43,689 nt of DNA from Candidatus Omnitrophota bacterium (GTDB taxonomy: Bacteria > Omnitrophota > Gorgyraeia > Duberdicusellales > 4484-171), in assembly GCA_017994375.1 (NCBI GenBank), contig JAGOLA010000003.1, forward strand, positions 1-43,689, in the 5' to 3' direction. Each line of letters opens with the position of its first letter. Positions within the stretch are counted from its first letter, which is position 1. The notes beneath the pieces were generated by a model. That model was not told the origin of the DNA, made no database searches, and worked only from the letters and a program-made list of their open reading frames with translations. Shown piece by piece: positions 14,600-22,459 of the stretch. A program made the translations under genes and the position numbers.

Positions 14600-15505
14600 C
14601 TATGCCCACCAATAGCCTAATTCTTGCAATACTCTCGGACTTTTTTGCCAATCAGCTAAAACTTTAACCCAAATATCTAAAAAAGATTTTTTATCGAGAA
14701 TTTTTTCGATATCCAATCTAGCTGTCTGACCTATTTCTTTAAGTAAAGCTCCCCTTCGGCCGATAACTATTTTTTTCTGAGAATCCCGTTGGACATAAAT
14801 ATTGGCCTTTATATAAACTATCTTTTTTTTATCTTCGATTTCACTTACCTCCACTGCTAAAGTATGGGGTAATTCTTCTTTTAAAGTAAGGAAAAGTTTT
14901 TCTCTTATGATATCGGCTATGCGGAATTTAAGCGGAAAATCCGTAAGATAACCTTTATCGTAATAAGGGCAGGAGTAGGGTAAATTATCGATTAATAACT
15001 CTTTTAACTTATCAAGATTTTTTCCGGTTTTGGCCGAAAGCGGAAGGTAATATAACAATAAATCTTTCTTGGTCTTTTTATTTTCCCAAAAATTAATATA
15101 GTCGCTAATAAATTTATCGTTTAGATCAATTTTATTTAAAACCATAATAATTTTAATTTCCTGGTTAAGTAAAATATCCATCAGCTTTTCTTCTTCCGGC
15201 CCTAACTTTCTAGTAGCATCTACTACATAGATAATCAAATCACAACCATCCAAAGCTCTTTTAGCAATCGTGTTTAAATGTAAAGCTAACTTATCTTTAA
15301 AAGAGTGTATGCCGGGAGTATCTACAAAAACTAACTGGGTGTTTTTTAAGTTTAGAATACCTTTTATTTGATGGCGAGTTGTCTGTGGTACTGGTGAAAT
15401 AATGCTGATTTTGTTTTTTAATAAGGCGTTAAGGAGTGTGGATTTACCGACATTGGGCCGGCCGATAATAGTAATAAACCCGGATTTAAAATTAGATTCT
15501 GGCAT
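14600..15505 (-). CDS. era: GTPase Era
   Basis: 301 residues, the standard length. G1 GRPNVGKS (15-22), G3 DTPGIH, G4 NKID and the switch region PVPQTTRHQIKGIL are all present. The C-terminal KH domain shows IVIGRRGALLKEIGQTAR, the GxxG RNA-binding loop. Era binds the 3' end of 16S rRNA and aids small-subunit maturation. It converges with the ATP pyrophosphatase gene (10-base gap). No strong ribosome site precedes its ATG; a 32-base gap separates it from the TPR gene. Confidence 0.96.
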   Translation of the reverse strand: MPESNFKSGFITIIGRPNVGKSTLLNALLKNKISIISPVPQTTRHQIKGILNLKNTQLVFVDTPGIHSFKDKLALHLNTIAKRALDGCDLIIYVVDATRKLGPEEEKLMDILLNQEIKIIMVLNKIDLNDKFISDYINFWENKKTKKDLLLYYLPLSAKTGKNLDKLKELLIDNLPYSCPYYDKGYLTDFPLKFRIADIIREKLFLTLKEELPHTLAVEVSEIEDKKKIVYIKANIYVQRDSQKKIVIGRRGALLKEIGQTARLDIEKILDKKSFLDIWVKVLADWQKSPRVLQELGYWWA

Positions 15506-15537
15506 TATTTAAGTTAGCTCAAAACTACCAATAGTTG

Positions 15538-15927
15538 TTATTTTATTATTTTAAGTTTATTAAAGAATTTATCAAATCCTGGCAGCTTACGTATATTTTC
15601 TAAATCCGGATCCTTTAAGATATATTCAAATTCGTCATAGCCAAGCAAAACAGCTTTCTTTAGATAAACCATGGCCTCTTTAACTTCGCCTAATAAAGAT
15701 AAGCTACAGGCTAAATTATAGTGAACTATCGGGTCTTCGGGCCGCAAATCGGCCAATTTTCTATCTACTGCTAAGCCCTCCCGATATAATCCTTTTTTAG
15801 TGTAAATATCGCCCAAAGAAATCAAAACTTCTACGAAATTCGGGCGTCCCTTAAGTAGATTCTCATAAAATCTCATCTCAAGAGGTTTGCGCCGCGAAAC
15901 TCGGTTTAATTCTCTTTTTTCATCCAC
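15538..15927 (-). CDS. Small TPR protein
   Basis: 129 residues with about three tetratricopeptide-like helix pairs: NFVEVLISLGDIYTKKGLY, then EDPIVHYNLACSLSLLGE, then AMVYLKKAVLLGYDEFE. The ending, DPDLENIRKLPGFDKFFNKL, matches the 'DPDLxxLRxxPxF' tail often found after TPRs in PVC-group and deltaproteobacterial proteins. Basic N-terminus without signal peptide, so cytoplasmic. It overlaps the upstream lipoprotein gene by 8 bases and is probably co-translated with it, as an adaptor for the same system. Confidence 0.75.
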   Translation of the reverse strand: MDEKRELNRVSRRKPLEMRFYENLLKGRPNFVEVLISLGDIYTKKGLYREGLAVDRKLADLRPEDPIVHYNLACSLSLLGEVKEAMVYLKKAVLLGYDEFEYILKDPDLENIRKLPGFDKFFNKLKIIK

Positions 15928-18274
15928 CGGCTTTCTCTAGAATAATTTCTTCGCGTAAATAATATATAGCTTCTTTAAGATAGTTTTTAAACTCTTGGTA
16001 GTCTTTAATATCTACGAATCTCTTCTTAATAATAAGCTCTTGGGAAAAATCAATGCTCTTAGGATTATCCGCATAAGAAATATTTAGTTTAAACCAAGGA
16101 TTATCCAAAACCTTAGAAGAAGGTAAGTATTTAACTGCTAAATTATCGGGAAGAACAACTTTTACCTTAGCCTCTCTGGCATAAAAACCCTCAAAATCTA
16201 TAGGATAATCCCTTTCTTCTTTACTGATTAGATTATAGTCCAAACCTAATTGGTCTAAAGGCGGTATAATCCGTAAATTTTTGGCTGGATTAAGAAATTT
16301 TTCGCTTACAAAATTATAAGTAAGTACCGGGTTGCTATCAAAATTATCGCGGTTTTCTATATTATAATCTACTAACCGGGAAAAAGGCGAGATCGAAGTC
16401 ATTTTCGCCCGGATGTCCTCTTCGATGAGAGCGGGATGAGTATATTTTAAGTACCAGCGATAACCGGAAGCAAAAAAACCTTGAGAAACAACCGACCGAA
16501 AAATAGTGGCGTTTTCATCAGCATCAAGGTTAACATCCATGGTATATAAAACCTTATTTTCTTTGTTTTGAGTAGTCTTGGTTATAAGCCAATTATCGTC
16601 TAAGAACACTAGCACCGTTCTATCCTGGTCAGATAGCGGTATTTCTCCAAACGGCGTAGTTTCCGAAGTCGGATCCATAAAAATTAATTGACCTTCTAAA
16701 TCTAGGGCGCAAATAGCGTGATTAAAACTTAGGGAAGGAAAATCGATATCTGTCGAATAGGTATCACGTGTAGGAATAAGCACTGGATAAGCTTTTAGGC
16801 CGGCGGCTTTAAACATAGCAACTAATAATATACTCTGGTCTTTACAATCGCCGTAACGATTTAATAATACTTCTTGGGCCGAATGCGGTTCGTAACCGCT
16901 GTCCCCGTATTCAATAGCCACATAACGAATATTTTTGGCTACATATTCGTAGATCTTTCTGGCTCTATCCAAATCACTCTTGGAATCTTTTGTTACCTCT
17001 TTTATCAATTCTTGGATATCATCAGTCGATTCCACTTTATCTAAATAAAGGGATTTCCACCACTTATAAATCTGGTCCCAAGACGAAAAACTAGAAATTA
17101 AAACTGCCGGATTAACTAAAGAGTCCGAGGGCATACTATATTCGGGAATAATTGACTTTATATTATTAAAATACCAACTATACACCTTTTTGTTTTTAAT
17201 TTCTGAATTGGGCTCTAAGTTGATTCCTTCGGCATATTCTTGGTTGAAAAATTTAAATTTTACCTCTTTATCTTTAGGAACAATCAGCTCTAATTTGGCT
17301 TTAAATATCGGGGAACTTTCTCTTAAGCGGTAAATAAAGCTGAAATTATCTTTATCTACCAATTTTGACGAATAAATTTTAAGCTTATATTCGATGATAG
17401 CACCGACATCTACCGATGGCATAGAGATAATAAAAGCCCGGGAGTTACTATAGAGAGGAAAATTTAAATAACGGCTTACATCGCGGGTATCTTTTCGGCC
17501 GGCATAAACTACTTTCCCGTCAGCGGTAATCGTGCGGGCAAATTCTAATTCTACTCGTTCGTAAGTCGAGTCGTAGCCGATATCTATCTCGGCTAATTCC
17601 TTACCTCTTTCCTGTAAGACCTTTTCTACTACTTGTACCGTAGTTATAGAAGTATTATTAGAAGTTATTTCTATACTCTCATCGGCCAAAAGCACTGCGC
17701 TAGCATCATCTAACTGGCTTAAAAAATCAGTGGCTTCTTCAGCTAATTGCGATACCAAAACTGGAATAACATTTTGTTCTTGGCGAGTTTTGATAATTTC
17801 TAACCTGGCTTGAGCCTTTGTTTTATAGGGAGTCCCTACTTTATTATATATTTTTATAGCTTTAGGGAATAAGTTCTTTTCTTCCAAAACCTGTCCGTAA
17901 AGATATAAAAACTCCGAGTCTTCGGGCAAAGATTCTAACTGTTCTATTGCTTCAATAGCATAATCATAATCTTTTAGCCGGATTAAAGTCTTTATTAAAA
18001 ATTCTTTGGCTTTAGGCGAATCGATATTTTCTAAAAGTTTTCTAGCTTTTTTATAGTCTTTAAAATTATAGTAAAAAAGCGCTAATTTTACCTTAAGGGC
18101 TAAATTTTGAGGGTTCTCGCGGATTAATTCTTCGTAGCGTTGGGTTAATTCATTATAATCTTGGCTAAATTTTTCTAAAGAAGAAGTCCTGTCTTGTTCC
18201 TGTTGTAAAGAACAGGAAAATAACGCCAAAATAAATAATAATCCTGTTAGTCTAAGCAATAATTTTAAGAACAT
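15920..18274 (-). CDS. Lipoprotein with TPR, DUF3857 and transglutaminase-like domains
   Basis: 784 residues. The signal peptide ends in a lipobox (ALFSC, Cys21), so it should be lipid-anchored on the outer side of a membrane. TPR-like repeats cover about 40-190. A DUF3857 beta domain follows (about 205-400, including VEKVLQERGKELAE, EFARTITADGKVVYAG and GAIIEYKL). The transglutaminase core has the triad: Cys in NRYGDCKDQS (near 477), His in SFNHAICAL and Asp in FMDPTSE. A C-terminal beta-rich region closes it. DUF3857-transglutaminase proteins are widespread in Bacteroidota and PVC bacteria; substrates are unknown. Its first 23 bases overlap the DUF1805 gene. Confidence 0.88.
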   Translation of the reverse strand: MFLKLLLRLTGLLFILALFSCSLQQEQDRTSSLEKFSQDYNELTQRYEELIRENPQNLALKVKLALFYYNFKDYKKARKLLENIDSPKAKEFLIKTLIRLKDYDYAIEAIEQLESLPEDSEFLYLYGQVLEEKNLFPKAIKIYNKVGTPYKTKAQARLEIIKTRQEQNVIPVLVSQLAEEATDFLSQLDDASAVLLADESIEITSNNTSITTVQVVEKVLQERGKELAEIDIGYDSTYERVELEFARTITADGKVVYAGRKDTRDVSRYLNFPLYSNSRAFIISMPSVDVGAIIEYKLKIYSSKLVDKDNFSFIYRLRESSPIFKAKLELIVPKDKEVKFKFFNQEYAEGINLEPNSEIKNKKVYSWYFNNIKSIIPEYSMPSDSLVNPAVLISSFSSWDQIYKWWKSLYLDKVESTDDIQELIKEVTKDSKSDLDRARKIYEYVAKNIRYVAIEYGDSGYEPHSAQEVLLNRYGDCKDQSILLVAMFKAAGLKAYPVLIPTRDTYSTDIDFPSLSFNHAICALDLEGQLIFMDPTSETTPFGEIPLSDQDRTVLVFLDDNWLITKTTQNKENKVLYTMDVNLDADENATIFRSVVSQGFFASGYRWYLKYTHPALIEEDIRAKMTSISPFSRLVDYNIENRDNFDSNPVLTYNFVSEKFLNPAKNLRIIPPLDQLGLDYNLISKEERDYPIDFEGFYAREAKVKVVLPDNLAVKYLPSSKVLDNPWFKLNISYADNPKSIDFSQELIIKKRFVDIKDYQEFKNYLKEAIYYLREEIILEKAGG

Positions 18275-18539
18275 CTTTTATAGGTTGGCCTCTATAAATA
18301 CCGAGCTGCTTGGCCGCATAAGTAACAGAATGGGTCTTGGCTTTTAAAGCTTTTGCAATAGTAGAGACCTTAACTATTTTTACGGCAACTTCCTTAAATT
18401 TGTTAGCGGCGGTAAGATTTAAATATCCGCACATAATATACCCTTTGCTCCCCAGTAAAATAATAAGATTCTTATGGCTAAGTTTAATTAATATTGCCTG
18501 GATATATTTCTTACCTACTTTAATTTGGCGTGATTGCAT
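18252..18539 (-). CDS. DUF1805 (YunC-like) protein
   Basis: 95 residues. The segment GYIMCGYLNLTAANKF followed by VKVSTIAKALKAK and YAAKQLGIYRGQPIKDVL matches the DUF1805 pattern G.xMCGYLNLxxAEKxGD...V..V.tiedlL...v..vt..A..lGi..G. The conserved Cys (MCGYL) is present. Small single-domain proteins of this family occur in Bacillus and many archaea; the function is unknown. It lies between the aminotransferase (2-base gap) and the lipoprotein gene. Confidence 0.75.
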   Translation of the reverse strand: MQSRQIKVGKKYIQAILIKLSHKNLIILLGSKGYIMCGYLNLTAANKFKEVAVKIVKVSTIAKALKAKTHSVTYAAKQLGIYRGQPIKDVLKIIA

Positions 18540-18540
18540 C

Positions 18541-19695
18541 TTATTGGTTATTTTTTCTTAAAAATCGCTCTATACGCGATACTGCTTCTTTTAAGTTATC
18601 TAAAGAATTAGCGTAAGATATCCTTACGAAAGAATCAAATTCTTTTCCAAAAGCTTTTCCGGGAACAACAGCCACCTTCTCTTTAAAAAGAAGTTTTTTA
18701 GCAAAATCCAAAGAATTTAGGCCGGACTTAACTATTGAAGAAAAACAATAAAAAGCTCCCTGCGGATTGATAGTATCCAAGCCTAACCTATTTAGCTCTC
18801 TGACTATAAAATCTTTTCTCTGTTTATATTCAGCGACCATTTTTTTAACTTCTTTTTGGGTATACAAAGTTTCGCAAGCAGCAACTTGAGAAACAATCGA
18901 AGTGCAAAGTGCCGAATAAGAGTGTATTTTTGTCATCGCAGAAATAATTTCGGCATCAGCACAAACAAAGCCGACCCTAAAACCGGTCATAGCATATCCT
19001 TTAGAAAATCCGTTAAGTAAAATGGTTCTGGATTTAGCTTTTTTATCTAAAGAAGAAAAAGGCACATGCTGTTGATTATAAGTCAATTCTTCATAAATCT
19101 CATCGCTAATAATAGTTATCTTCTTTGACTTAAGTACTCTCCAAATAGCTTTAAGTTCAGTCCGGCTGTAAGTGACACCGGTAGGATTAGAAGGATAATT
19201 TAATATTATGGCTTTGGGATTATACCGTAGCAAATTTTCTAATTGCCGAAGATTGATCTTAAAACCTTCTTCTTTCTTGGTGATGAGGTATAGCACTTTT
19301 CCATTATTAATTTCGGTTAAAGCCGGATAAGCAACATAGTGAGGACTTACTACAATTACTTTATCCTTTGGCTCAGCAACCGCCCTTAATGCTAAATCTA
19401 AGCCTTCGCTTACCCCCGAAGTAATTAAAATCTGCTTCTGAGGGTCATAACTTAGCGAATGTTTATTTTTATAGTAAAGAGAAATATTCTGCCGTAAAAC
19501 AAAAAGGCCGCTGTTGGAAGTATAAGAAGTAAGACCTTTCTCTAAAGCCGTAATAGCCTTTTCTCTTATTCTCCACGGAGTAATAAAATCCGGCTCGCCC
19601 ACCCCTAAAGATATAACTTCAGGCATGCCTAAGACTAAATCAAAAAATTCTCTGATACCTGATGGAGGAACTTTTTTTATTTGTTTAGCAATCAT
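18541..19695 (-). CDS. Class I/II aminotransferase (PLP-dependent)
   Basis: 384 residues, fold type I. LNYPSNPTGVTY is the cofactor-binding NPTG segment, ISDEIYEELTY carries the Asp/Tyr pair, and NGFSKGYAMTGFRVGFV has the PLP Schiff-base Lys and the following Arg. VRISYANS near the end gives the Arg that binds the substrate carboxylate. Similar to alanine/aspartate-type enzymes of the AlaT/YugH group. The Lrp-type regulator gene lies directly upstream in the same orientation, an arrangement known from Bacillus alaR-alaT, so amino-acid-responsive control is likely. Exact substrate uncertain. Confidence 0.9.
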   Translation of the reverse strand: MIAKQIKKVPPSGIREFFDLVLGMPEVISLGVGEPDFITPWRIREKAITALEKGLTSYTSNSGLFVLRQNISLYYKNKHSLSYDPQKQILITSGVSEGLDLALRAVAEPKDKVIVVSPHYVAYPALTEINNGKVLYLITKKEEGFKINLRQLENLLRYNPKAIILNYPSNPTGVTYSRTELKAIWRVLKSKKITIISDEIYEELTYNQQHVPFSSLDKKAKSRTILLNGFSKGYAMTGFRVGFVCADAEIISAMTKIHSYSALCTSIVSQVAACETLYTQKEVKKMVAEYKQRKDFIVRELNRLGLDTINPQGAFYCFSSIVKSGLNSLDFAKKLLFKEKVAVVPGKAFGKEFDSFVRISYANSLDNLKEAVSRIERFLRKNNQ

Positions 19696-19703
19696 AATTT
19701 TCG

Positions 19704-19776
19704 TCGTGCGTCATGCGTTATGCGTATTATGTTTTAACTCTAACGCTGTACGCAATACGCGGTACGCGTTACGTAA
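19704..19776. repeat. GC-richer inverted repeat of 7-bp units
   Basis: Left arm heptamers: TCGTGCG, TCATGCG, TTATGCG, TATTATG (19704-19731). Right arm: AACGCTG, TACGCAA, TACGCGG, TACGCGT, TACGTAA (19742-19776). The period is 7 as at the other sites, but the core word is GCGT/ACGC rather than GTTC/GAAC. Arms are partly complementary. It fills the whole gap between the Lrp stop and the aminotransferase ATG, leaving no classical ribosome site for the latter. Confidence 0.8.
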
Positions 19777-19778
19777 TG

Positions 19779-20261
19779 TTAGTATGTAATTGGTAGACGG
19801 CTGTTTTTCCCTTTTTTTACTAAAATTACCCCGTCTTCTTTATATTTTTTGAGCATAAAATGAGTAGCTGTACCTCTTACCGAGCTTAAAGGAGCTAATT
19901 TTTCGGCCACAAAACCAGCTACGGTATGAATATCTTCGCCTTCTACTACTAATAATAAATCGTAGGTTCCGGAAAGAAGATAACAACTTTTTACCTCTTC
20001 AAACTGATAAATTCTTTCGGCAACTAAATCAAAACCCACATCTTTTTGAGGGCTTACTTTAACTTCGATCAAAGCTACCACTCCTTTTTCGCCTTTCAAC
20101 TTGTCTTTATTGATAATGGTTTTATATTTAACAATTACTCCTTTTTTCTCATAATTCTTTATGACCTGACTAATCTCTTTCTGTTTTTTGCCGGTTAAGC
20201 GCTGTAAATCTTCTAAACTAGTTCTAGCATTATTTTCTAAAATTTCTAATATCTCTTCCAT
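19779..20261 (-). CDS. Lrp/AsnC-family transcription regulator
   Basis: 160 residues. An N-terminal winged helix (ILEILENNARTSLEDLQRLTG and KEISQVIKNYEKKGVIVKYKTIIN) is followed by a RAM/AsnC ligand-binding domain (ALIEVKVSP, VKSCYLLSGTYDLLLVVEGED, VRGTATHFMLKKYKEDG). The turn SGTYDLLL is the family signature. It probably binds an amino acid and controls the aminotransferase gene just downstream, and itself. AGGGAGG lies upstream of the ATG. A promoter and a palindrome stand in its leader. Confidence 0.9.
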   Translation of the reverse strand: MEEILEILENNARTSLEDLQRLTGKKQKEISQVIKNYEKKGVIVKYKTIINKDKLKGEKGVVALIEVKVSPQKDVGFDLVAERIYQFEEVKSCYLLSGTYDLLLVVEGEDIHTVAGFVAEKLAPLSSVRGTATHFMLKKYKEDGVILVKKGKNSRLPITY

Positions 20262-20300
20262 CGCTTTCCTCCCTGCCTGCCGGTAGACAAGCTTTTTCTA

Positions 20301-20317
20301 AGTTTTAGCTAAAAACT
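20301..20317. promoter_or_regulatory. Palindrome in the Lrp-gene leader
   Basis: AGTTTT and AAAACT are exact inverted arms around AGCTA, about 13-30 bases after the predicted start of transcription. It is a candidate autoregulatory operator for the Lrp-type protein. Confidence 0.45.
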
Positions 20318-20336
20318 AATAGCTTCTTTTTTGCCT

Positions 20337-20365
20337 ATAATACCATAGCTAGCTTGTTGCTGCAA
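20337..20365 (-). promoter_or_regulatory. Sigma70-type promoter for the lrp-aminotransferase operon
   Basis: On the minus strand TTGCAG (20365-20360), a 17-base spacer and TATTAT (20342-20337). The predicted start near 20330 gives a leader of about 70 bases before the ATG at 20261. Confidence 0.55.
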
Positions 20366-20380
20366 TCTCTTAAAAAGTCG

Positions 20381-21202
20381 TCATTTAAGGGCGTTTACCT
20401 CTAAAATACGGTTTAATTTTATCCTTAAAGTCTCAGTTTTAGACTTTTGATACAAAAGATAATAATATTTATTATCTTGAAGGATGCGTAAGGGAATTAT
20501 ATCTTCTTCTTCGATAGTATTATTAGGGGAAAAGAATCTTATCTTTAAAGTAGTTACTTTTTGGATAGCATCTTGTAATAGCGTTGTCTTTCTGTCCTCG
20601 GCCACTTTAAAAATGTCGTTGGCAAAACCGTATAAAGATAAGATTTGTCCTAGCTGGTTTACTTTTTTCTCTTTTAAAATATCTTGGAGTTTAAAAAAAA
20701 CTCGGCATGCTAAATTCGCATCGTTTAGCGCCCGGTGTAAAATGCCTTCGATAGAAATATTAAAGTATTTAGCTGTGGTGGCTAAATCATAACGAGTTAA
20801 CTTTAATATATCTCTAGCCATAGCAAGAATATCTATAGCTGGTAAGTCTAAAGGCGAATATTCTATTTTCTTTAATTGGTAATTAATAAATCCTAAATCA
20901 AAACTAATATTATAAGCGCATAGCACCGAGTCAGCCAAAAAAGCAATAAGCTTAGTAGCTATATCCTTAAAATAAGGAGCGTTTTTTAAATCTTCGTCCG
21001 ATATTTTATGGACTTGATAAGCTTCTTTAGGCACGGGTTTACCGGGATTCACTAAAGAATGAAATTTTCCGATAACCTTTCTGTTTTTAATTTTAAAAGC
21101 CCCTATTTCACAAATAGCGTCGCCGGTAATAACATCTAAACCGGTAGTCTCTAAATCAATAAAGACTAAATCATATTCTTCAATATCTTTAAATAAATCC
21201 AT
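20381..21202 (-). CDS. DnaQ-like 3'-5' exonuclease (DEDDh)
   Basis: 273 residues. Exo I FIDLETTGLD, Exo II in AYNISFDLGFIN and Exo III HRALNDANLACRVF give the Asp, Glu, Asp, His and Asp residues of DEDDh nucleases. After about residue 180 comes a C-terminal domain (VAEDRKTTLLQDAIQKVTTLKIRFFSP and later) that looks like the WYL-like beta segment attached to such exonucleases in several phyla. It could be a pol III epsilon-type proofreader or a repair or RNA-processing nuclease. It lies 8 bases downstream of the YjbQ gene. Confidence 0.85.
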   Translation of the reverse strand: MDLFKDIEEYDLVFIDLETTGLDVITGDAICEIGAFKIKNRKVIGKFHSLVNPGKPVPKEAYQVHKISDEDLKNAPYFKDIATKLIAFLADSVLCAYNISFDLGFINYQLKKIEYSPLDLPAIDILAMARDILKLTRYDLATTAKYFNISIEGILHRALNDANLACRVFFKLQDILKEKKVNQLGQILSLYGFANDIFKVAEDRKTTLLQDAIQKVTTLKIRFFSPNNTIEEEDIIPLRILQDNKYYYLLYQKSKTETLRIKLNRILEVNALK

Positions 21203-21210
21203 AGAATAAC

Positions 21211-21621
21211 TTAGCTTACTATTTTAAGTACAATCTTCCTTTGCCGGGGGCGAGTATCGAAATCTATTAAAACTACCTGCTGCCAAGTGCCTAAATCTAA
21301 CTTACCCGAAGTCACCGAAACAAAAAAATTAGTCTTGATAAAAGCACTTCTTAGATGGGAGTGGCCATTATCATCCGACCAAGTAAAGTTGTGGCTATAA
21401 TCTTTACGATAAGGAATAATCTCTTCGATAATTTTTTTAAAGTCTTTTACTAAACCCGGCTCATACTCCAAAGTAGTGAGGGCTGCAGTCGAACCAATAA
21501 CTGATAAAAAAATAACGCCATCGACTATTTCTTCTTTCCTTACAATATCATTTAAATGAGAAGTAATATCAATGATATCGCCGTTTCCTTTGGTATTTAC
21601 TTTTATGGAGGCAGTTAACAT
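21211..21621 (-). CDS. YjbQ/UPF0047 family protein
   Basis: 136 residues, full length for the family. GHSHLRSAFIKTNFF and GKLDLGTWQQVVLIDFDTRPRQRKI match the signature HLxxxLxG..xxVPVxxGxLxLGTWQxIxLxExDGPRxR. The segment EEIIPYRKDYSH holds the conserved His region. Members have thiamin phosphate synthase side activity in vitro and are of unsure physiological role. Placed between a tRNA-binding protein gene and a DnaQ-like gene. Confidence 0.88.
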   Translation of the reverse strand: MLTASIKVNTKGNGDIIDITSHLNDIVRKEEIVDGVIFLSVIGSTAALTTLEYEPGLVKDFKKIIEEIIPYRKDYSHNFTWSDDNGHSHLRSAFIKTNFFVSVTSGKLDLGTWQQVVLIDFDTRPRQRKIVLKIVS

Positions 21622-21632
21622 AACTGGGGCTG

Positions 21633-21953
21633 TTAATGTATCGTACTTCCTTGCGGTATCTCCTTGTCCGGCATTAAGAGTCCTAAATCATCTTTACCTT
21701 GAGCTGCTAATAACATTGCTTCGGATAAAGCTCCTCTTATGTTCTTAGGCTCTAAGTTTGCCAAAACAACTACCAATTTATTTATCAAACTATCTGTTGA
21801 ATAAAAAGGTCTTATTCCGGCTACCACCTGGACGACTTTCTCGCCGATATCTACTTTTAAGAGATAAAGCTTTTCGGCATCAGGATGGACTTCTACTTCT
21901 AAAATTCTGCCTATTCTTAAATCCAGCTTCAAAAAATCATCAAAATTAATCAT
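21633..21953 (-). CDS. tRNA-binding domain protein (MetRS C-terminal/Trbp111/CsaA-like)
   Basis: 106 residues making one OB fold: FLKLDLRIGRILEVEVHPDAEKLYLLKVDIGE is the diagnostic N-terminal stretch (KxDLRVxxI...xHPxAxKL), and VVVLANLEPKNIRGALSEAMLLAA the diagnostic second half. Identical domains end methionyl-tRNA synthetase or stand alone as tRNA-binding Trbp111 or the chaperone CsaA. A free-standing copy suggests either a MetRS beta subunit or a structure-specific tRNA binder. AAAGGAG precedes the ATG. Its leader carries a long hairpin at the predicted 5' end of the mRNA. Confidence 0.9.
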   Translation of the reverse strand: MINFDDFLKLDLRIGRILEVEVHPDAEKLYLLKVDIGEKVVQVVAGIRPFYSTDSLINKLVVVLANLEPKNIRGALSEAMLLAAQGKDDLGLLMPDKEIPQGSTIH

Positions 21954-21972
21954 TTATCTTCTCCTTTAATGA

Positions 21973-22022
21973 GGCCATGACTTACGGAACGAGTTTTATG
22001 GGTGAACGTAAGTCATATGGCC
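21973..22022 (-). promoter_or_regulatory. Long hairpin at the predicted mRNA 5' end
   Basis: Arms 21973-21986 (GGCCATGACTTACG) and 22007-22022 pair over 14 bp with a 2-base bulge and a 20-base loop. The arm lies just at the predicted start of transcription from the promoter at 22028-22055, so the mRNA would begin with a stable stem. It ends about 12 bases before the AAAGGAG of the tRNA-binding protein gene. Confidence 0.6.
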
Positions 22023-22027
22023 GAATT

Positions 22028-22055
22028 ATTTTACCAAGTGCCATAATTAAAGCAA
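22028..22055 (-). promoter_or_regulatory. Promoter for the tRNA-binding protein / YjbQ / DnaQ genes
   Basis: On the minus strand TTGCTT (22055-22050), 16-base spacer, TAAAAT (22033-22028). The -35 is inside a perfect 8-bp hairpin. Confidence 0.5.
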
Positions 22056-22069
22056 ATAGTTTATTTGCT
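22051..22069 (-). terminator. Possible terminator hairpin at the end of the long operon
   Basis: Perfect 8-bp stem AGCAAATA/TATTTGCT with a 3-base loop, followed on the minus strand by TTAATTA. The stem is AT-rich and the T-run short, so termination would be weak. It overlaps the -35 of the next promoter. Confidence 0.35.
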
Positions 22070-22115
22070 CCTTAAATACTCTTGACTAAAGGGGTTATAG
22101 CAAAAGAAGGCTTTT

Positions 22116-22430
22116 TTAATTAATTAAGGCGATATCTTTAAGTATTATCCAAAGTAATATGATAATAATTACTGCCGAAGTGATATAGAAGTCGTTAAAA
22201 TAAAAAAATTCTTTTATCCGCGCTAAACGATGATGCTGTTTATCGGGAAGATTATACTTTTTCTTGATAGCCGGTTTAACTTTTGATAGGTCTTCGCGCT
22301 TAAATCTTAAGAATTCTCCGGCTACTCTGAAATGAGGAATTAAATTAGCATCTGCTAATTGAATTATCTCCTTCTCCGAGATACCCAATATTCTGGAAGC
22401 CTCTCTAGTAACGAGGAGTTTTTCTCGCAT
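22116..22430 (-). CDS. Excisionase-like HTH protein with a C-terminal membrane anchor
   Basis: 104 residues. The N-terminal 60 have the MerR/excisionase winged-helix pattern: LLVTREASRILGISEKEIIQLADANLIPHFRVAGEFLRFKREDL. A basic linker (KPAIKKKYNLPDKQHHRLARIKEF) leads to one membrane span near 82-98 (ITSAVIIIILLWIIL). A DNA- or protein-binding domain tethered to the membrane next to a bactofilin-HTH fusion suggests a link between cytoskeleton, membrane and a shared ligand. Function unknown. Confidence 0.75.
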   Translation of the reverse strand: MREKLLVTREASRILGISEKEIIQLADANLIPHFRVAGEFLRFKREDLSKVKPAIKKKYNLPDKQHHRLARIKEFFYFNDFYITSAVIIIILLWIILKDIALIN

Positions 22431-22459
22431 CTTTAAAAAGCTTATTCTTATTTACTAAC

